Shown piece after piece: positions 44,017 to 52,834 of a stretch of DNA of 64,000 nucleotides (position 1 is the stretch's first letter; each line of letters starts with the position of its first letter). Source of the DNA: Paraburkholderia diazotrophica (GTDB lineage Bacteria; Pseudomonadota; Gammaproteobacteria; Burkholderiales; Burkholderiaceae). Where the stretch lies: NCBI RefSeq assembly GCF_900108945.1, contig NZ_FNYE01000020.1, positions 62,001 to 126,000 of the forward strand, written 5' to 3'. Under the pieces are notes generated by a model, which was given only the letters and a program-made list of their open reading frames with translations, had not been told where the DNA came from and did no database searches. Both the position numbers and the translations under genes were made by a program.

Positions 44017-45414
44017 ATGAGCGCGATCCGTAATCAATCCGTCGACCCTTTCTTCTCGGCACTCACGGAAATACTTGGCGACGCGGGTGTCGTCCGCGAT
44101 CCGTCGATCGCATCTAACCACGCCGGTGACTGGAGCGAAGCAACCCGCAGCACGCCCTGCATCGTTGTCTTCCCACGCACGCCTCAACAAGTGGCAGCAA
44201 CACTTGAAATCTGTGCCCGTTTTCGCCATCAAGTCGTTGTGCAAGGTGGTTTGACAGGATTGGCCGGCGGCGCCACGCCGCGTGATGGCGAAATTGCTCT
44301 CTCCCTGTCCAGGCTCAATGCGATCGAGGACATCGACAACGTTGGTGGCACTGCTACCGTCCAGGCGGGTGTCGTCCTCGAAGAATTGCAACGACGGGTA
44401 GAAGAGAAAGACTGGTACTTCCCGCTTGATCTCGGGGCTCGCGGCTCATGCCAGGTCGGCGGCAACGCAGCCGTCAACGCGGGCGGGAACCGGGTGATCC
44501 GGTTCGGCACTATGCGCGACATGGTATTGGGCCTCGAAGTAGCGTTACCTGATGGACGCCTGCTGAGCATGATGAACCGCGTGACCAAGAACACCACTGG
44601 CGTAGACCTTAAGCATCTCTTCATCGGTAGCGAGGGAACGCTGGGGGTGATCACCAGACTCGTAGTGAAGCTGTCCCCCAAGCCAACGTATGCGTGTACA
44701 GCCCTCTGCGCGTTACCGTCATTCGATGCAGCGACGCGGCTCATCCGTGAAGGCCGCGCGAGATTGCCGAGTCTCTCCGCATTCGAGGTCATGTGGGAGG
44801 ACTTCATGGTTGCCGCGCAAGAGATTCACGCTTTGCGTCCGCCCTTTGCCGCGTCCGCGCCGGTCTATGTACTGATAGAAACGCTGGGCACCGACGAAGC
44901 CAACGAGCGTGCTCTGCTCGAGAACTTCCTGGCTGATGTACTTGAGAGCGGCCTTGTGGCCGATGCAGTGGTCGCGCAGTCGATGGATGATGCACAGCGA
45001 CTCTGGGCCTATCGAGAGACGGTCGCCGAACTGTTGTCTCATCTTAAGCCACATGCCGCGTTTGACGTGGGGGTTCCGATGGCAGCAATGGACCGATTTG
45101 TAAGCTCAACACGCGATGCATTAGCACAGCAGTTCCCGAACCAACGCCACCTTTTCTTTGGACACATAGGCGACGGAAATTTACATGTGCTGTCGGGTCC
45201 GCACGAGACTTCCGACGATTTGCATCGCGTCGAAGACCTCGTGTATCGCGCAGTTGGAAAGGCGGGAGGTTCAATTTCCGCCGAGCATGGTATCGGAGTC
45301 ATCAAGCGGGACTTCCTGCATCAAAGTCGTTCTGCGGACGAAATCGCGTTGATGCGAGAGGTGAAAAACTTGCTCGACCCGGCGGGCGTGCTGAATGCGG
45401 GCCGGATTCTGTGA
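44017..45414 (+). CDS. FAD-linked 2-hydroxyacid dehydrogenase (GlcD/D-lactate dehydrogenase family)
   Basis: A 465-residue flavoenzyme of the PCMH-type FAD fold. It has VQGGLTGLAGGATPRDGEIA (pyrophosphate loop), ARGSCQVGGNAAVNAGGNRV, IGSEGTLGVITRLVVKLSPK, and the C-terminal FFGHIGDGNLHVLSG and SISAEHGIGVIKRDFL with metal/substrate His. It lacks an iron-sulfur domain, so it needs an external electron acceptor, and etfBA follow immediately. With HPPD downstream, the natural reading is oxidation of D-4-hydroxyphenyllactate (or phenyllactate) to the arylpyruvate. The family is certain; the substrate is inferred. Confidence 0.9.
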   Translation: MSAIRNQSVDPFFSALTEILGDAGVVRDPSIASNHAGDWSEATRSTPCIVVFPRTPQQVAATLEICARFRHQVVVQGGLTGLAGGATPRDGEIALSLSRLNAIEDIDNVGGTATVQAGVVLEELQRRVEEKDWYFPLDLGARGSCQVGGNAAVNAGGNRVIRFGTMRDMVLGLEVALPDGRLLSMMNRVTKNTTGVDLKHLFIGSEGTLGVITRLVVKLSPKPTYACTALCALPSFDAATRLIREGRARLPSLSAFEVMWEDFMVAAQEIHALRPPFAASAPVYVLIETLGTDEANERALLENFLADVLESGLVADAVVAQSMDDAQRLWAYRETVAELLSHLKPHAAFDVGVPMAAMDRFVSSTRDALAQQFPNQRHLFFGHIGDGNLHVLSGPHETSDDLHRVEDLVYRAVGKAGGSISAEHGIGVIKRDFLHQSRSADEIALMREVKNLLDPAGVLNAGRIL

Positions 45415-45429
45415 CTTTTGGGAAATGCC

Positions 45430-46179
45430 GTGAAGATTATCGTCGCTGTCAAGAGAGTGATTGACTACAACGTGAAGGTCCGCGTGAAGTCGGACAACAC
45501 GGGCGTCGACATTGCCAATGTGAAGATGTCGATGAATCCGTTCGACGAAATCGCCGTCGAAGAGGCCGTGCGCCTGAAGGAAGCGGGCGTCGCGACGGAA
45601 GTGATCGCGGTGTCGGCAGGCGTCGCGCAGTGCCAGGAAACGCTGCGCACGGCGCTGGCGATCGGCGCGGATCGCGCGATCCTGATCGAATCGAATGAAG
45701 ACCTGCAGCCGCTGGCCGTCGCCAAGCTGCTGAAGGCGCTGGTCGACAAGGAGCAGCCGCAGCTGGTGATTCTCGGCAAGCAGGCGATCGACGACGATTC
45801 CAACCAGACCGGTCAGATGCTGGCTGCGCTGGCGGGCCTGCCGCAGGCGACGTTTGCGTCGAAGGTCGTCGTGGCTGATGGCAAGGCGACGGTGTCGCGT
45901 GAAGTGGATGGCGGTGCGGAAACGCTGTCTCTCACGCTACCCGCTGTCGTGACGACGGATCTGCGCCTGAACGAGCCGCGCTATGTGACGCTGCCAAACA
46001 TCATGAAGGCGAAGAAGAAGCCGCTGGAAACCGTGAAGCCCGAAGAGCTGGGCGTCGATGTGACGCCGCGTCTGAAGACGCTGAAAGTGAGCGAGCCGCC
46101 GAAGCGTTCCGCCGGCGTCAAGGTGCCGGACGTGAAGACGCTGGTCGAGAAGCTCAAGACGGAAGCCAAGGTGCTTTGA
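45430..46179 (+). CDS. etfB: electron-transfer flavoprotein beta subunit
   Basis: A 249-residue EtfB. Starts VKIIVAVKRVIDYNVKVRVK at a GTG, the usual family N-terminus; a TTG four codons earlier is in frame but less likely. It has the AMP/FAD-contact region QAIDDDSNQTGQMLAALAGL and LPAVVTTDLRLNEPRYVTLP. It lies 15 bases after the dehydrogenase gene. Codon choice is strongly biased compared with the flanking genes, like a highly expressed chromosomal etf copy, which hints at a duplicated housekeeping etfBA recruited here (inference). Confidence 0.94.
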   Translation: MKIIVAVKRVIDYNVKVRVKSDNTGVDIANVKMSMNPFDEIAVEEAVRLKEAGVATEVIAVSAGVAQCQETLRTALAIGADRAILIESNEDLQPLAVAKLLKALVDKEQPQLVILGKQAIDDDSNQTGQMLAALAGLPQATFASKVVVADGKATVSREVDGGAETLSLTLPAVVTTDLRLNEPRYVTLPNIMKAKKKPLETVKPEELGVDVTPRLKTLKVSEPPKRSAGVKVPDVKTLVEKLKTEAKVL

Positions 46180-46207
46180 TTTTTACGGGCACACGGAGAC
46201 GAATGAA

Positions 46208-47155
46208 ATGACGATTCTGGTAATTGCTGAACACGACAACGTGGCGCTCAGGGCCGCGACGCTGAACACGGTGGCCGCCGCACAGAAGATCGGTGGCGAC
46301 ATTCACGTGCTGGTTGCTGGCCACAACGCACAGGCGGCTGCGGACGCCGCTGCGAAGATTGCAGGCGCCGCAAAGGTGCTGCTCGCCGATGCGCCGCAAC
46401 TCGAAGCGGGTCTCGCAGAAAACGTCGAGGCGACGGTGCTGACGATTGTGCAAGACCCGGCGAAGGACTACTCGCACATCCTCGCGCCCGCGACGGCCTA
46501 CGGCAAGAACATCGCGCCGCGCATCGCCGCGAAGCTCGACGTCGCGCAGATCAGCGACATCACGGCTGTCGATTCCGCCGATACGTTCGAGCGCCCAATC
46601 TATGCAGGCAACGCGATTGCGATCGTGCAATCGGCTGATCCGGTCAAGGTCATCACGGTGCGTGCGACGGGCATCGACCCGGTCGCAGCGGAAGGCGGCA
46701 GCGCGTCGGTCGAGAAGATCGAAGCGGCGGCCGACGCAGGCATCTCGCAGTTCGTGAGCCGTGAAGTGACGAAGCTGGACCGTCCGGAACTGACGTCGGC
46801 GAACATCATTGTGTCGGGCGGCCGGGGTCTCGGCAGCGGCGAGAACTACACGAAGATTCTCGAGCCGCTCGCGGACAAGCTCGGTGCAGCAATGGGTGCA
46901 TCGCGCGCAGCCGTGGATGCGGGCTACGTGCCCAACGACTATCAGGTCGGCCAGACGGGCAAGATCGTCGCGCCGCAGCTGTATATCGCGGTGGGCATCT
47001 CAGGTGCGATCCAGCACCTCGCGGGCATGAGGGACTCGAAGGTCATCGTCGCGATCAACAAGGACGAAGAGGCGCCCATCTTCAGCGTCGCGGACTATGG
47101 TCTCGTCGGGGATCTGTTCACCGTCGTACCCGAACTGACGCCTGAAATCGCATAA
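46208..47155 (+). CDS. etfA: electron-transfer flavoprotein alpha subunit
   Basis: A 315-residue EtfA. N-terminal domain TILVIAEHDNVALRAATLNT; the FAD-binding C-terminal domain has VSGGRGLGSGENYTKILEPL, ASRAAVDAGYVPNDYQVGQT and GKIVAPQLYIAVGISGAIQH. It pairs with EtfB to carry electrons from the upstream dehydrogenase to ETF-quinone oxidoreductase. The 28-base gap to hpd and the shared strand support one operon. Confidence 0.95.
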   Translation: MTILVIAEHDNVALRAATLNTVAAAQKIGGDIHVLVAGHNAQAAADAAAKIAGAAKVLLADAPQLEAGLAENVEATVLTIVQDPAKDYSHILAPATAYGKNIAPRIAAKLDVAQISDITAVDSADTFERPIYAGNAIAIVQSADPVKVITVRATGIDPVAAEGGSASVEKIEAAADAGISQFVSREVTKLDRPELTSANIIVSGGRGLGSGENYTKILEPLADKLGAAMGASRAAVDAGYVPNDYQVGQTGKIVAPQLYIAVGISGAIQHLAGMRDSKVIVAINKDEEAPIFSVADYGLVGDLFTVVPELTPEIA

Positions 47156-47183
47156 ACGTTGACCCTCAAAATGGAGAATCACA

Positions 47184-48257
47184 ATGACAGACCTCTTCGA
47201 TAATCCAATGGGCCTTATGGGGTTCGAATTCGTTGAGTTCGCGTCGCCATCGCCCAGCGTGCTTGAACCTATGTTCGAAAAACTCGGCTTTGTGCTAGTG
47301 GCAAAGCATCGTTCAAAAGACGTACTGCTGTATCGGCAGGGAGACATTAATTTCATCGTCAACCGCGAGCCAAAGAGCCCGGCTGCGTACTTTTCGGCAG
47401 AACATGGCGCGTCCGCCTGTGGCCTTGCATTTCGGGTGAAAGACTCGCACAAGGCGTATGAGCGTGCGCTGGAACTCGGTGCACAACCACTTGAGACGCC
47501 GACAGGACCGATGGAACTGCGACTTCCCGCAATCAGAGGCATCGGAGGAGCGCCGCTCTATCTGATTGATCGATTCGAAGACGGTCAATCCATCTACGAC
47601 ATTGATTTTGAGTTTCTCCCGGATGTCGAGCGTCGCCCGAAAGGACACGGCCTTAAGCTCATTGATCACCTCACGCACAATGTTTATCGCGGCCGGATGG
47701 CACATTGGGCGAAGTTCTACGAGACGCTCTTCAACTTCCGCGAGATTCGCTATTTCGATATTTCGGGCGAGTACACCGGCCTTACGTCCAAGGCGATGAC
47801 CGCGCCCGACGGGAAGATCCGTATCCCGCTGAATGAAGAATCGGCGAAGGGCGGCGGCCAGATCGAAGAGTTTCTCATGCAGTTCAACGGCGAGGGGATC
47901 CAGCACGTGGCGCTGCTGACCGATGACCTCATCTCGACCGTTGACAGTCTGCAAATGGCTGGCGTTCCCCTAATGACCGCGCCGAACGATTACTACTACG
48001 AGGCGATCGAAACGCGCTTGCCAGCCCACAGCCAGCCGGTGCCTGAACTTCAGGCACGCGGCATCCTGCTCGACGGCACGACACAAGGCGGCCAAAAGCG
48101 GTTGCTGCTGCAGATATTCTCTCAGCCGCTATTTGGGCCTGTCTTCTTCGAGTTCATTCAACGCGCTGGCGATGAAGGCTTTGGTGAAGGAAATTTCAAA
48201 GCGCTGTTTGAGTCGCTTGAGCGGGATCAGGTCGCCCGCGGCGTCTTGAAGGTCTAG
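47184..48257 (+). CDS. hpd: 4-hydroxyphenylpyruvate dioxygenase
   Basis: A 357-residue vicinal-oxygen-chelate enzyme that converts 4-hydroxyphenylpyruvate to homogentisate. The Fe(II) ligands are visible as His162 (LIDHLTHNV), His241 (GIQHVALLTDD) and Glu323 (VFFEFIQR). The C-terminal helix GFGEGNFKALFESLERDQ is typical and closes the active site. It is the last gene of the operon with the FAD dehydrogenase and etfBA. No homogentisate dioxygenase lies in the window, so the ring-cleavage step must be encoded elsewhere. Confidence 0.95.
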   Translation: MTDLFDNPMGLMGFEFVEFASPSPSVLEPMFEKLGFVLVAKHRSKDVLLYRQGDINFIVNREPKSPAAYFSAEHGASACGLAFRVKDSHKAYERALELGAQPLETPTGPMELRLPAIRGIGGAPLYLIDRFEDGQSIYDIDFEFLPDVERRPKGHGLKLIDHLTHNVYRGRMAHWAKFYETLFNFREIRYFDISGEYTGLTSKAMTAPDGKIRIPLNEESAKGGGQIEEFLMQFNGEGIQHVALLTDDLISTVDSLQMAGVPLMTAPNDYYYEAIETRLPAHSQPVPELQARGILLDGTTQGGQKRLLLQIFSQPLFGPVFFEFIQRAGDEGFGEGNFKALFESLERDQVARGVLKV

Positions 48258-48385
48258 GCCGCAGGCAATGGGTGGAATCAGGATTCCGCCTGTTTCACCG
48301 CCTGGCGATGTTGGCGCCCGATAGCATAGTCGCGCATTGTGCGAAGCTGACTTCCGGCGCTAATCAAGCAATCGTAGGAGTTCGC

Positions 48386-48619
48386 ATGAACGTCGAGCTG
48401 CGAGCAGCCGCGGCACGTTGTGCAGACCGCGAGGACGCTGGTCTGTGGCGGTGGTTCTGTCTCATGTACGAGGACCGTCGACTACGGTGGTGTCCATCGG
48501 CCCGAGGGTGGTTGGTGACCGTCGACCATAGACACCTTGCTACCGAGAATGATTTCGACGCGGCCATCAGGCGGGCTCGAGAGGTTTTCGAATCGGATGG
48601 CCAGTGCGTAAAGGCTTAA
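48386..48619 (+). CDS. small conserved-looking hypothetical protein
   Basis: A 77-residue protein starting at the ATG at 48386, ten bases after GTAGGAG; a longer frame from 48272 has no ribosome-binding site. The product is basic and compact (GLWRWFCLMYEDRRLRWCPS, then LATENDFDAAIRRAREVFES) with no signal peptide. I do not recognise a family. It lies alone between hpd and a broken chemoreceptor. Confidence 0.55.
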   Translation: MNVELRAAAARCADREDAGLWRWFCLMYEDRRLRWCPSARGWLVTVDHRHLATENDFDAAIRRAREVFESDGQCVKA

Positions 48620-48713
48620 AGCAGATTCGAATCTGCGTAGAAACCTAGCTTGCGGCGACCCTGCCGTCTGGGTAGGCAATATACGAACCAGGCCGAGTGG
48701 ACACTCCGATACT

Positions 48714-49148
48714 ATGACTTTGAACAAGAAGCTCGGCTCAATGATTGCCGTCCTCTGGGTGGGCCTGTTCCTGATCGGCGCCTTTGGCGCATGGCAGAAC
48801 CGGGAATCGATGATCGCCGATCGTCGCAATCAGCTGACCTCTTTGATCGACCAGGCTTACCATGTTGTTAGCCGCTACCACTCCCTGGCCCAACAGCGCA
48901 CCCTCACCGTGGACGATGCGAAGAAACAGGCACTCGACGCGGTTGAATCTATGCGTTACGGCACGGGTGGTTATATTTCCGTGAACGTAAGACGTTCACC
49001 GTCGTTTCGGCTCCCATTAAGCAGCCTGGCTCTGCGAGTGAATCGTGATTTCACGCAGCTTGGATACTTGTCGACTACGATCTACGCCGTTCGGACCTAT
49101 GATCGTAGCGGATGGAAACTGATAGTCTGGTCGTCAGATTGTCGTTGA
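48714..49148 (+). pseudogene. truncated methyl-accepting chemotaxis protein
   Basis: The N-terminus reads as a chemoreceptor: a first membrane helix (MIAVLWVGLFLIGAFGAW) then a single Cache ligand domain (LIDQAYHVVSRYHSLAQQ, and KKQALDAVESMRYGTGGYIS). After ISVN (about 48985) the expected sequence shifts to another frame, where TFTVVSAPIKQPG resembles the rest of the Cache domain. HAMP and signalling domains are absent. Non-functional. Confidence 0.7.
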
Positions 49149-49186
49149 TGCACATTGCCTCCATCTTACGCGCCGCGACTAGTACC

Positions 49187-49524
49187 TCACCTCTCGTGCG
49201 ATCGGCGGCCTTCCAATCCGATGAATACGGCTCCGTTGTCGGTCTTTACGGGATGGACCGTGAGATTTACGCACACGGGCGCGCCCTGCGCCTTGCCGCT
49301 CGGGATATCGAACCGCCCCATGTGCATCGGACATTCGATTACATCGCCGAAAACAAAACCATCCGCGAGCCGGGCGGTCTCGTGCGTACACACGCCGGCC
49401 GTCGCGTAGAAGCCCGTCGGGGTGTGATAAACCGCATAGAGGTTCCCTTCATGCTGGAACTCGCGCACATCTTCTTCGTCGATGTCCTCACAGGCACAAA
49501 CCCGATGCCATTCGATGATCTGCA
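49187..49524 (-). CDS. Rieske-type ferredoxin, MocE-like
   Basis: A 112-residue Rieske protein. The cluster ligands are Cys46-Thr-His48 (GVCTHETARLADG) and Cys65-Pro-Met-His68 (IECPMHMGRFD). The size and the ending (LTVHPVKTDNGAVFIGL) fit the ferredoxin of oxygenase systems. It lies 35 bases downstream of a membrane desaturase-type oxygenase gene, the arrangement of mocD/mocE in rhizopine demethylation. The start at 49524 follows AGGAGCAGCC. The mocE-like assignment rests on context. Confidence 0.88.
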
Positions 49525-49559
49525 TTGGCTGCTCCTTATTATTTGCGTGTGACCGTCGT

Positions 49560-50558
49560 TCATGCGACCGCCGCACCCTGCTCGCCCGGCGGAAGATTAC
49601 GGACGACAACATACTCCGGGTCGTGTCGCTGCCGTGCAAAGATCGACAGGATTTCGCGCCACGCGGGCCACAGGCCCAGGTACGGTGTCGGCATTTGCGC
49701 GGCCACCGCCTCGTGAAATTCCGGCAGCGCATGAAAAGGCACGCTCGGGAACATGTGGTGCTCAATGTGGTAGTTCATGTTCCAGTAGAGAAATCGCACG
49801 AATGGATTGAGCTTGACTGTGCGGCTCGATACGCGATGGTCGAGCACGTTTTCCTTCAGGCCGGTGTGCTGAGTCAACGCGCACAGCTCGTGGAGCCAGG
49901 TGCCATAAGCACGCGGAAGAAACAGGAACATGATGGGCAACCAGCTCTTCGCGAGAATTGCCCACACAAAGACGGCAACGTAGCAGGCAAGCAGTATCCG
50001 GGAATTGGCGCACATCTTTCTGTACTCTGCCGGCGGCACCACCTCTTCGGCGCCTCGGGTGATAACGCCAAAGCTATGCAGGCATATTGCGCCAAGAAAC
50101 TGGATACCATGCGAAATACGCACGAAGTCCGTAAAGAGTTTCAGATAGCTGAGCGGACGTTTGAACGCGAGTTCCGGGTCTTTGTAAGGTGCAGCCGTCA
50201 GATGCGTGAACGTATGGTGCTTCGCGTGCAGCCAGCGGCTGTGGACCGGTTCGCGCCAGGACATGAAGCAGATGATCCAGTAAGCGGCCTCGTTGAGCCA
50301 ACGCGTCTTGAACGCCGTGCCGTGCCCGAGTTCGTGAGCCGCTGCCTCGCTGAAGGCGAACACCGTGCCGTATAGCAGAAATGCTGGAACTAGCCACGCG
50401 GTACCGCGCGAAAACCACGCGAGCACGCCGCTGGCCGCAACGAAGCCCAGAAAACTGCCGACTTGCAACAGGCCGCGCGCATCGGAGCGTGTCGACAGTT
50501 CCTTCAGCACTTTGCGGTCGATGTGAACCCGGTGCCACGCATGCATGTCGATGTTCAT
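49560..50558 (-). CDS. fatty-acid-desaturase-family membrane oxygenase, MocD-like
   Basis: A 332-residue di-iron membrane enzyme. Histidine boxes: HELGH (His75, His79), HAKHH (His111, 114, 115), and HIEHHMFPSVP towards the C-terminus (about residue 262). Several membrane helices lie between them. The family includes desaturases, alkane hydroxylases and the rhizopine O-demethylase component MocD. Beside a Rieske ferredoxin and an inositol/rhizopine-type binding protein, an oxidative demethylase or hydroxylase of a polyol or amino-inositol is the best guess. No reductase gene is adjacent. Confidence 0.88.
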   Translation of the reverse strand: MNIDMHAWHRVHIDRKVLKELSTRSDARGLLQVGSFLGFVAASGVLAWFSRGTAWLVPAFLLYGTVFAFSEAAAHELGHGTAFKTRWLNEAAYWIICFMSWREPVHSRWLHAKHHTFTHLTAAPYKDPELAFKRPLSYLKLFTDFVRISHGIQFLGAICLHSFGVITRGAEEVVPPAEYRKMCANSRILLACYVAVFVWAILAKSWLPIMFLFLPRAYGTWLHELCALTQHTGLKENVLDHRVSSRTVKLNPFVRFLYWNMNYHIEHHMFPSVPFHALPEFHEAVAAQMPTPYLGLWPAWREILSIFARQRHDPEYVVVRNLPPGEQGAAVA

Positions 50559-50580
50559 CGTATTCCTCTCTCAATGATGA

Positions 50581-51624
50581 CTATCGGTAAGAGCCGGCAT
50601 ACTTCTGCACCGGCGCGAGGTTGTCTTTAGTGACGAAGCTTGGTCCGGAGCTCACCGTCGATCCCGTATACACAGGCTTCAGGTCATACTTCGCAAGGCG
50701 CGCTGCAACCTTCCTGTCGTCCTTGAGCGCAGCGACGATGTGCGCAGGATCTGTCGTCTTGTCACGGACGACAATGGCCATCGCGGCTACCGAAAGATAG
50801 CCCTGCAAATACGGCTGCTGATCGATAGCAAAAGCGATTGTCCCGGACTGTATGGCCTTGAGAATGTCCGGCGACAGATCGAACGTCGCCACATAGACCT
50901 TGCCATTCAAGCCTGCGTCATTGATCCCACGCAGCACGCCAGTCGTCTGATCGGGGCCAAGGGCGAGCACGGCCTGCGTGTCCCGGTGTGAACGCAGGTA
51001 CGCAGCCACCTTGCTCTGGATGACCGTGGGATCTTCGCCGCTGTCCATCGTGGACTTCTTGTAGTCGACACCGATGGCGTCGGCAAAGCCTTTGCAACGG
51101 TCCCACAAAGCCTGGATGTCGGCACCGTGATTCACGCAAAGAAAGTTATGGATACCTGCCGCTTTTGCGCGCTCGCCAGCCGCTTTCCCCGCATCGTATT
51201 CGGGCTGACCGATATGCATGATCGCACCAAGCTTCATGCCAAGGTCGGGTCCGCCATTGATCGTCACCAGCGGAATATGCTTGGCCTTTACGCCAGCCAG
51301 GCCCTTCTGGATCATCTCAAGGTTAGGCACCGTGGTGATGACGCCCGCGTAGTTGCGCGCCGAAGCTTGTTCGAGGATGCGAACCATATCGCCCGTATCG
51401 CCCGTTGGCGGGTTGCGGTAATCGACGGGGACGCCAAAGTCCTCACTCGCATCACGCATGCCGTTCTTCACGGTGTTCCACCAAACGTTCGAGTCGGAAC
51501 CGTGACTGACCATCACGAAGCGCTCGTCCGCCGTCGCACTGCTCTGGCCGAATGCGGTTATCAATGTCACTGCCGCGAATGTCGCGACGACGCGCCGCGC
51601 GATCCGAAATCCGTTTGTCTCCAT
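50581..51624 (-). CDS. sugar ABC transporter substrate-binding protein, rhizopine/inositol type (MocB-like)
   Basis: A 347-residue type I periplasmic binding protein (Peripla_BP_4). The signal peptide ends at about residue 32 (SSATADERFVMVSHG). The ligand fold reads WWNTVKNGMRDASEDFGVPV, ITTVPNLEMIQKGLAGVKAK and LVTINGGPDLG, as in rhizopine and inositol binders. No permease or ATPase gene accompanies it, so it must use transport partners elsewhere or is an orphan. It is the first gene of the three-gene operon opposite the LacI regulator. Confidence 0.9.
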   Translation of the reverse strand: METNGFRIARRVVATFAAVTLITAFGQSSATADERFVMVSHGSDSNVWWNTVKNGMRDASEDFGVPVDYRNPPTGDTGDMVRILEQASARNYAGVITTVPNLEMIQKGLAGVKAKHIPLVTINGGPDLGMKLGAIMHIGQPEYDAGKAAGERAKAAGIHNFLCVNHGADIQALWDRCKGFADAIGVDYKKSTMDSGEDPTVIQSKVAAYLRSHRDTQAVLALGPDQTTGVLRGINDAGLNGKVYVATFDLSPDILKAIQSGTIAFAIDQQPYLQGYLSVAAMAIVVRDKTTDPAHIVAALKDDRKVAARLAKYDLKPVYTGSTVSSGPSFVTKDNLAPVQKYAGSYR

Positions 51625-51768
51625 GTTCGCTGTCTCCTGATCAGGTTCTTCATCGCCCTGCGGTAAAGGCCGGCTGGGCGGTCATCGCGGCGCTTTCAAT
51701 GAGTGGCGTCTCGTGCGCGATTGACGAATAGAATGTAATTGATGGATTCTCTGCTCTCAAACGGAATC

Positions 51769-51786
51769 TTGAGGAATTTTCCTCAA
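51769..51786. promoter_or_regulatory. LacI-type operator
   Basis: TTGAGGAATTTTCCTCAA is a perfect 18-base palindrome in the divergent interval between the binding-protein operon and the LacI gene, ending 16 bases before the LacI ATG. Symmetry, length and position fit a LacI-family operator that represses its own gene and the divergent operon. Confidence 0.8.
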
Positions 51787-51802
51787 CATCATCAGGATAC
51801 GC

Positions 51803-52834
51803 ATGAGCAGTCGACGAAAACCGACAATGGACGATGTGGCAAAAGCCGCCGGCGTCAGCTACGCAACCGTGGAGCGGGTGCTGAACGGTCGCGGAGGCGT
51901 TTCGCGTGCCAAGGAAGCCAGCGTGCTCGACGCGGCGCGCAAGCTCAAGATCGATCGCGCGCTTCACGAGGTGTCAGCGCGTTGGCTACGTATTGCCATC
52001 GTCACCCAGAAGCCAACATCGCCGTACTATGTCGCGTTACGCCAAGGGTTTGAGCTGGCCCAGAAGTCGTTCGAAACTTTTCGCGTGCTCTGCAATGTCA
52101 CGTTCTTCGATGACCTTGAGCCGCCGTCGCTTGCGAGCGTGATCGCCCGCGTGTCCCAGAAGGCCGATGCGATGATCGTCGTCGCCTATGAGCATCCGCT
52201 CGTTATCGACGCCGTATCGCGCGTGGCGAAAAAGATTCCGGTGGTCTGCGTCGCGAGCGATTTGCCGGATTGCGGGCGGCTCGCCTACGTAGGTATCGAT
52301 AACCGCTGTGCTGGTCGAATAGCAGGCGAGTTGATGGGCCGGTTTGTCGGTCCCGCAGGCGGTCAGATCCTGGTCATTGCGGGGCTGCGGACGTACCTTG
52401 GCCACGAGCAGCGCGACGGCGCATTCCGCGCTGTACTGCGCCGGAGGTTTCCCGCGTGTGACGTCGTTGCAACGGTGGAAAGCCGTGAGAACGAGCGGTC
52501 CACCGAAAGACTTACGCGCGATGCTTTCGGCAAATATCCGGGCCTTAAAGGCATTTACAACCTTTCGGTAGGCGACGAGGGTATTGCACGTGCTTTGCGC
52601 GCCATGAAATGCCAGGACTCAACCGTCGTTATCGGCCACGAACTCAGTCCGGTGAGCAGGGCCCTCCTTATTGAAGGAGTCGTGGACGCGGTGCTCGACC
52701 AAAGCCCGTTCGTCGAGGCCATTCGTGCCGTCGAGGTAATCCTTAATCACTACAATCGCGGCACCACATCGGGCTTACCGCTTCAGACACCCATCTCCAT
52801 CTATCTGCAAGAGAACCTTCCGCCTGAGTTTTGA
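51803..52834 (+). CDS. LacI-family transcriptional regulator
   Basis: A 343-residue LacI regulator. The HTH is PTMDDVAKAAGVSYATVERV followed by a short hinge. The sugar-binding domain starts at about residue 60 (RIAIVTQKPTSPYYVALRQG) and contains YVGIDNRCAGRIAGELMGRF and NLSVGDEGIARAL. It resembles regulators of inositol/rhizopine genes. It is divergent from the MocB/MocD/MocE-like operon and has a perfect palindromic operator just upstream. Confidence 0.93.
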   Translation: MSSRRKPTMDDVAKAAGVSYATVERVLNGRGGVSRAKEASVLDAARKLKIDRALHEVSARWLRIAIVTQKPTSPYYVALRQGFELAQKSFETFRVLCNVTFFDDLEPPSLASVIARVSQKADAMIVVAYEHPLVIDAVSRVAKKIPVVCVASDLPDCGRLAYVGIDNRCAGRIAGELMGRFVGPAGGQILVIAGLRTYLGHEQRDGAFRAVLRRRFPACDVVATVESRENERSTERLTRDAFGKYPGLKGIYNLSVGDEGIARALRAMKCQDSTVVIGHELSPVSRALLIEGVVDAVLDQSPFVEAIRAVEVILNHYNRGTTSGLPLQTPISIYLQENLPPEF

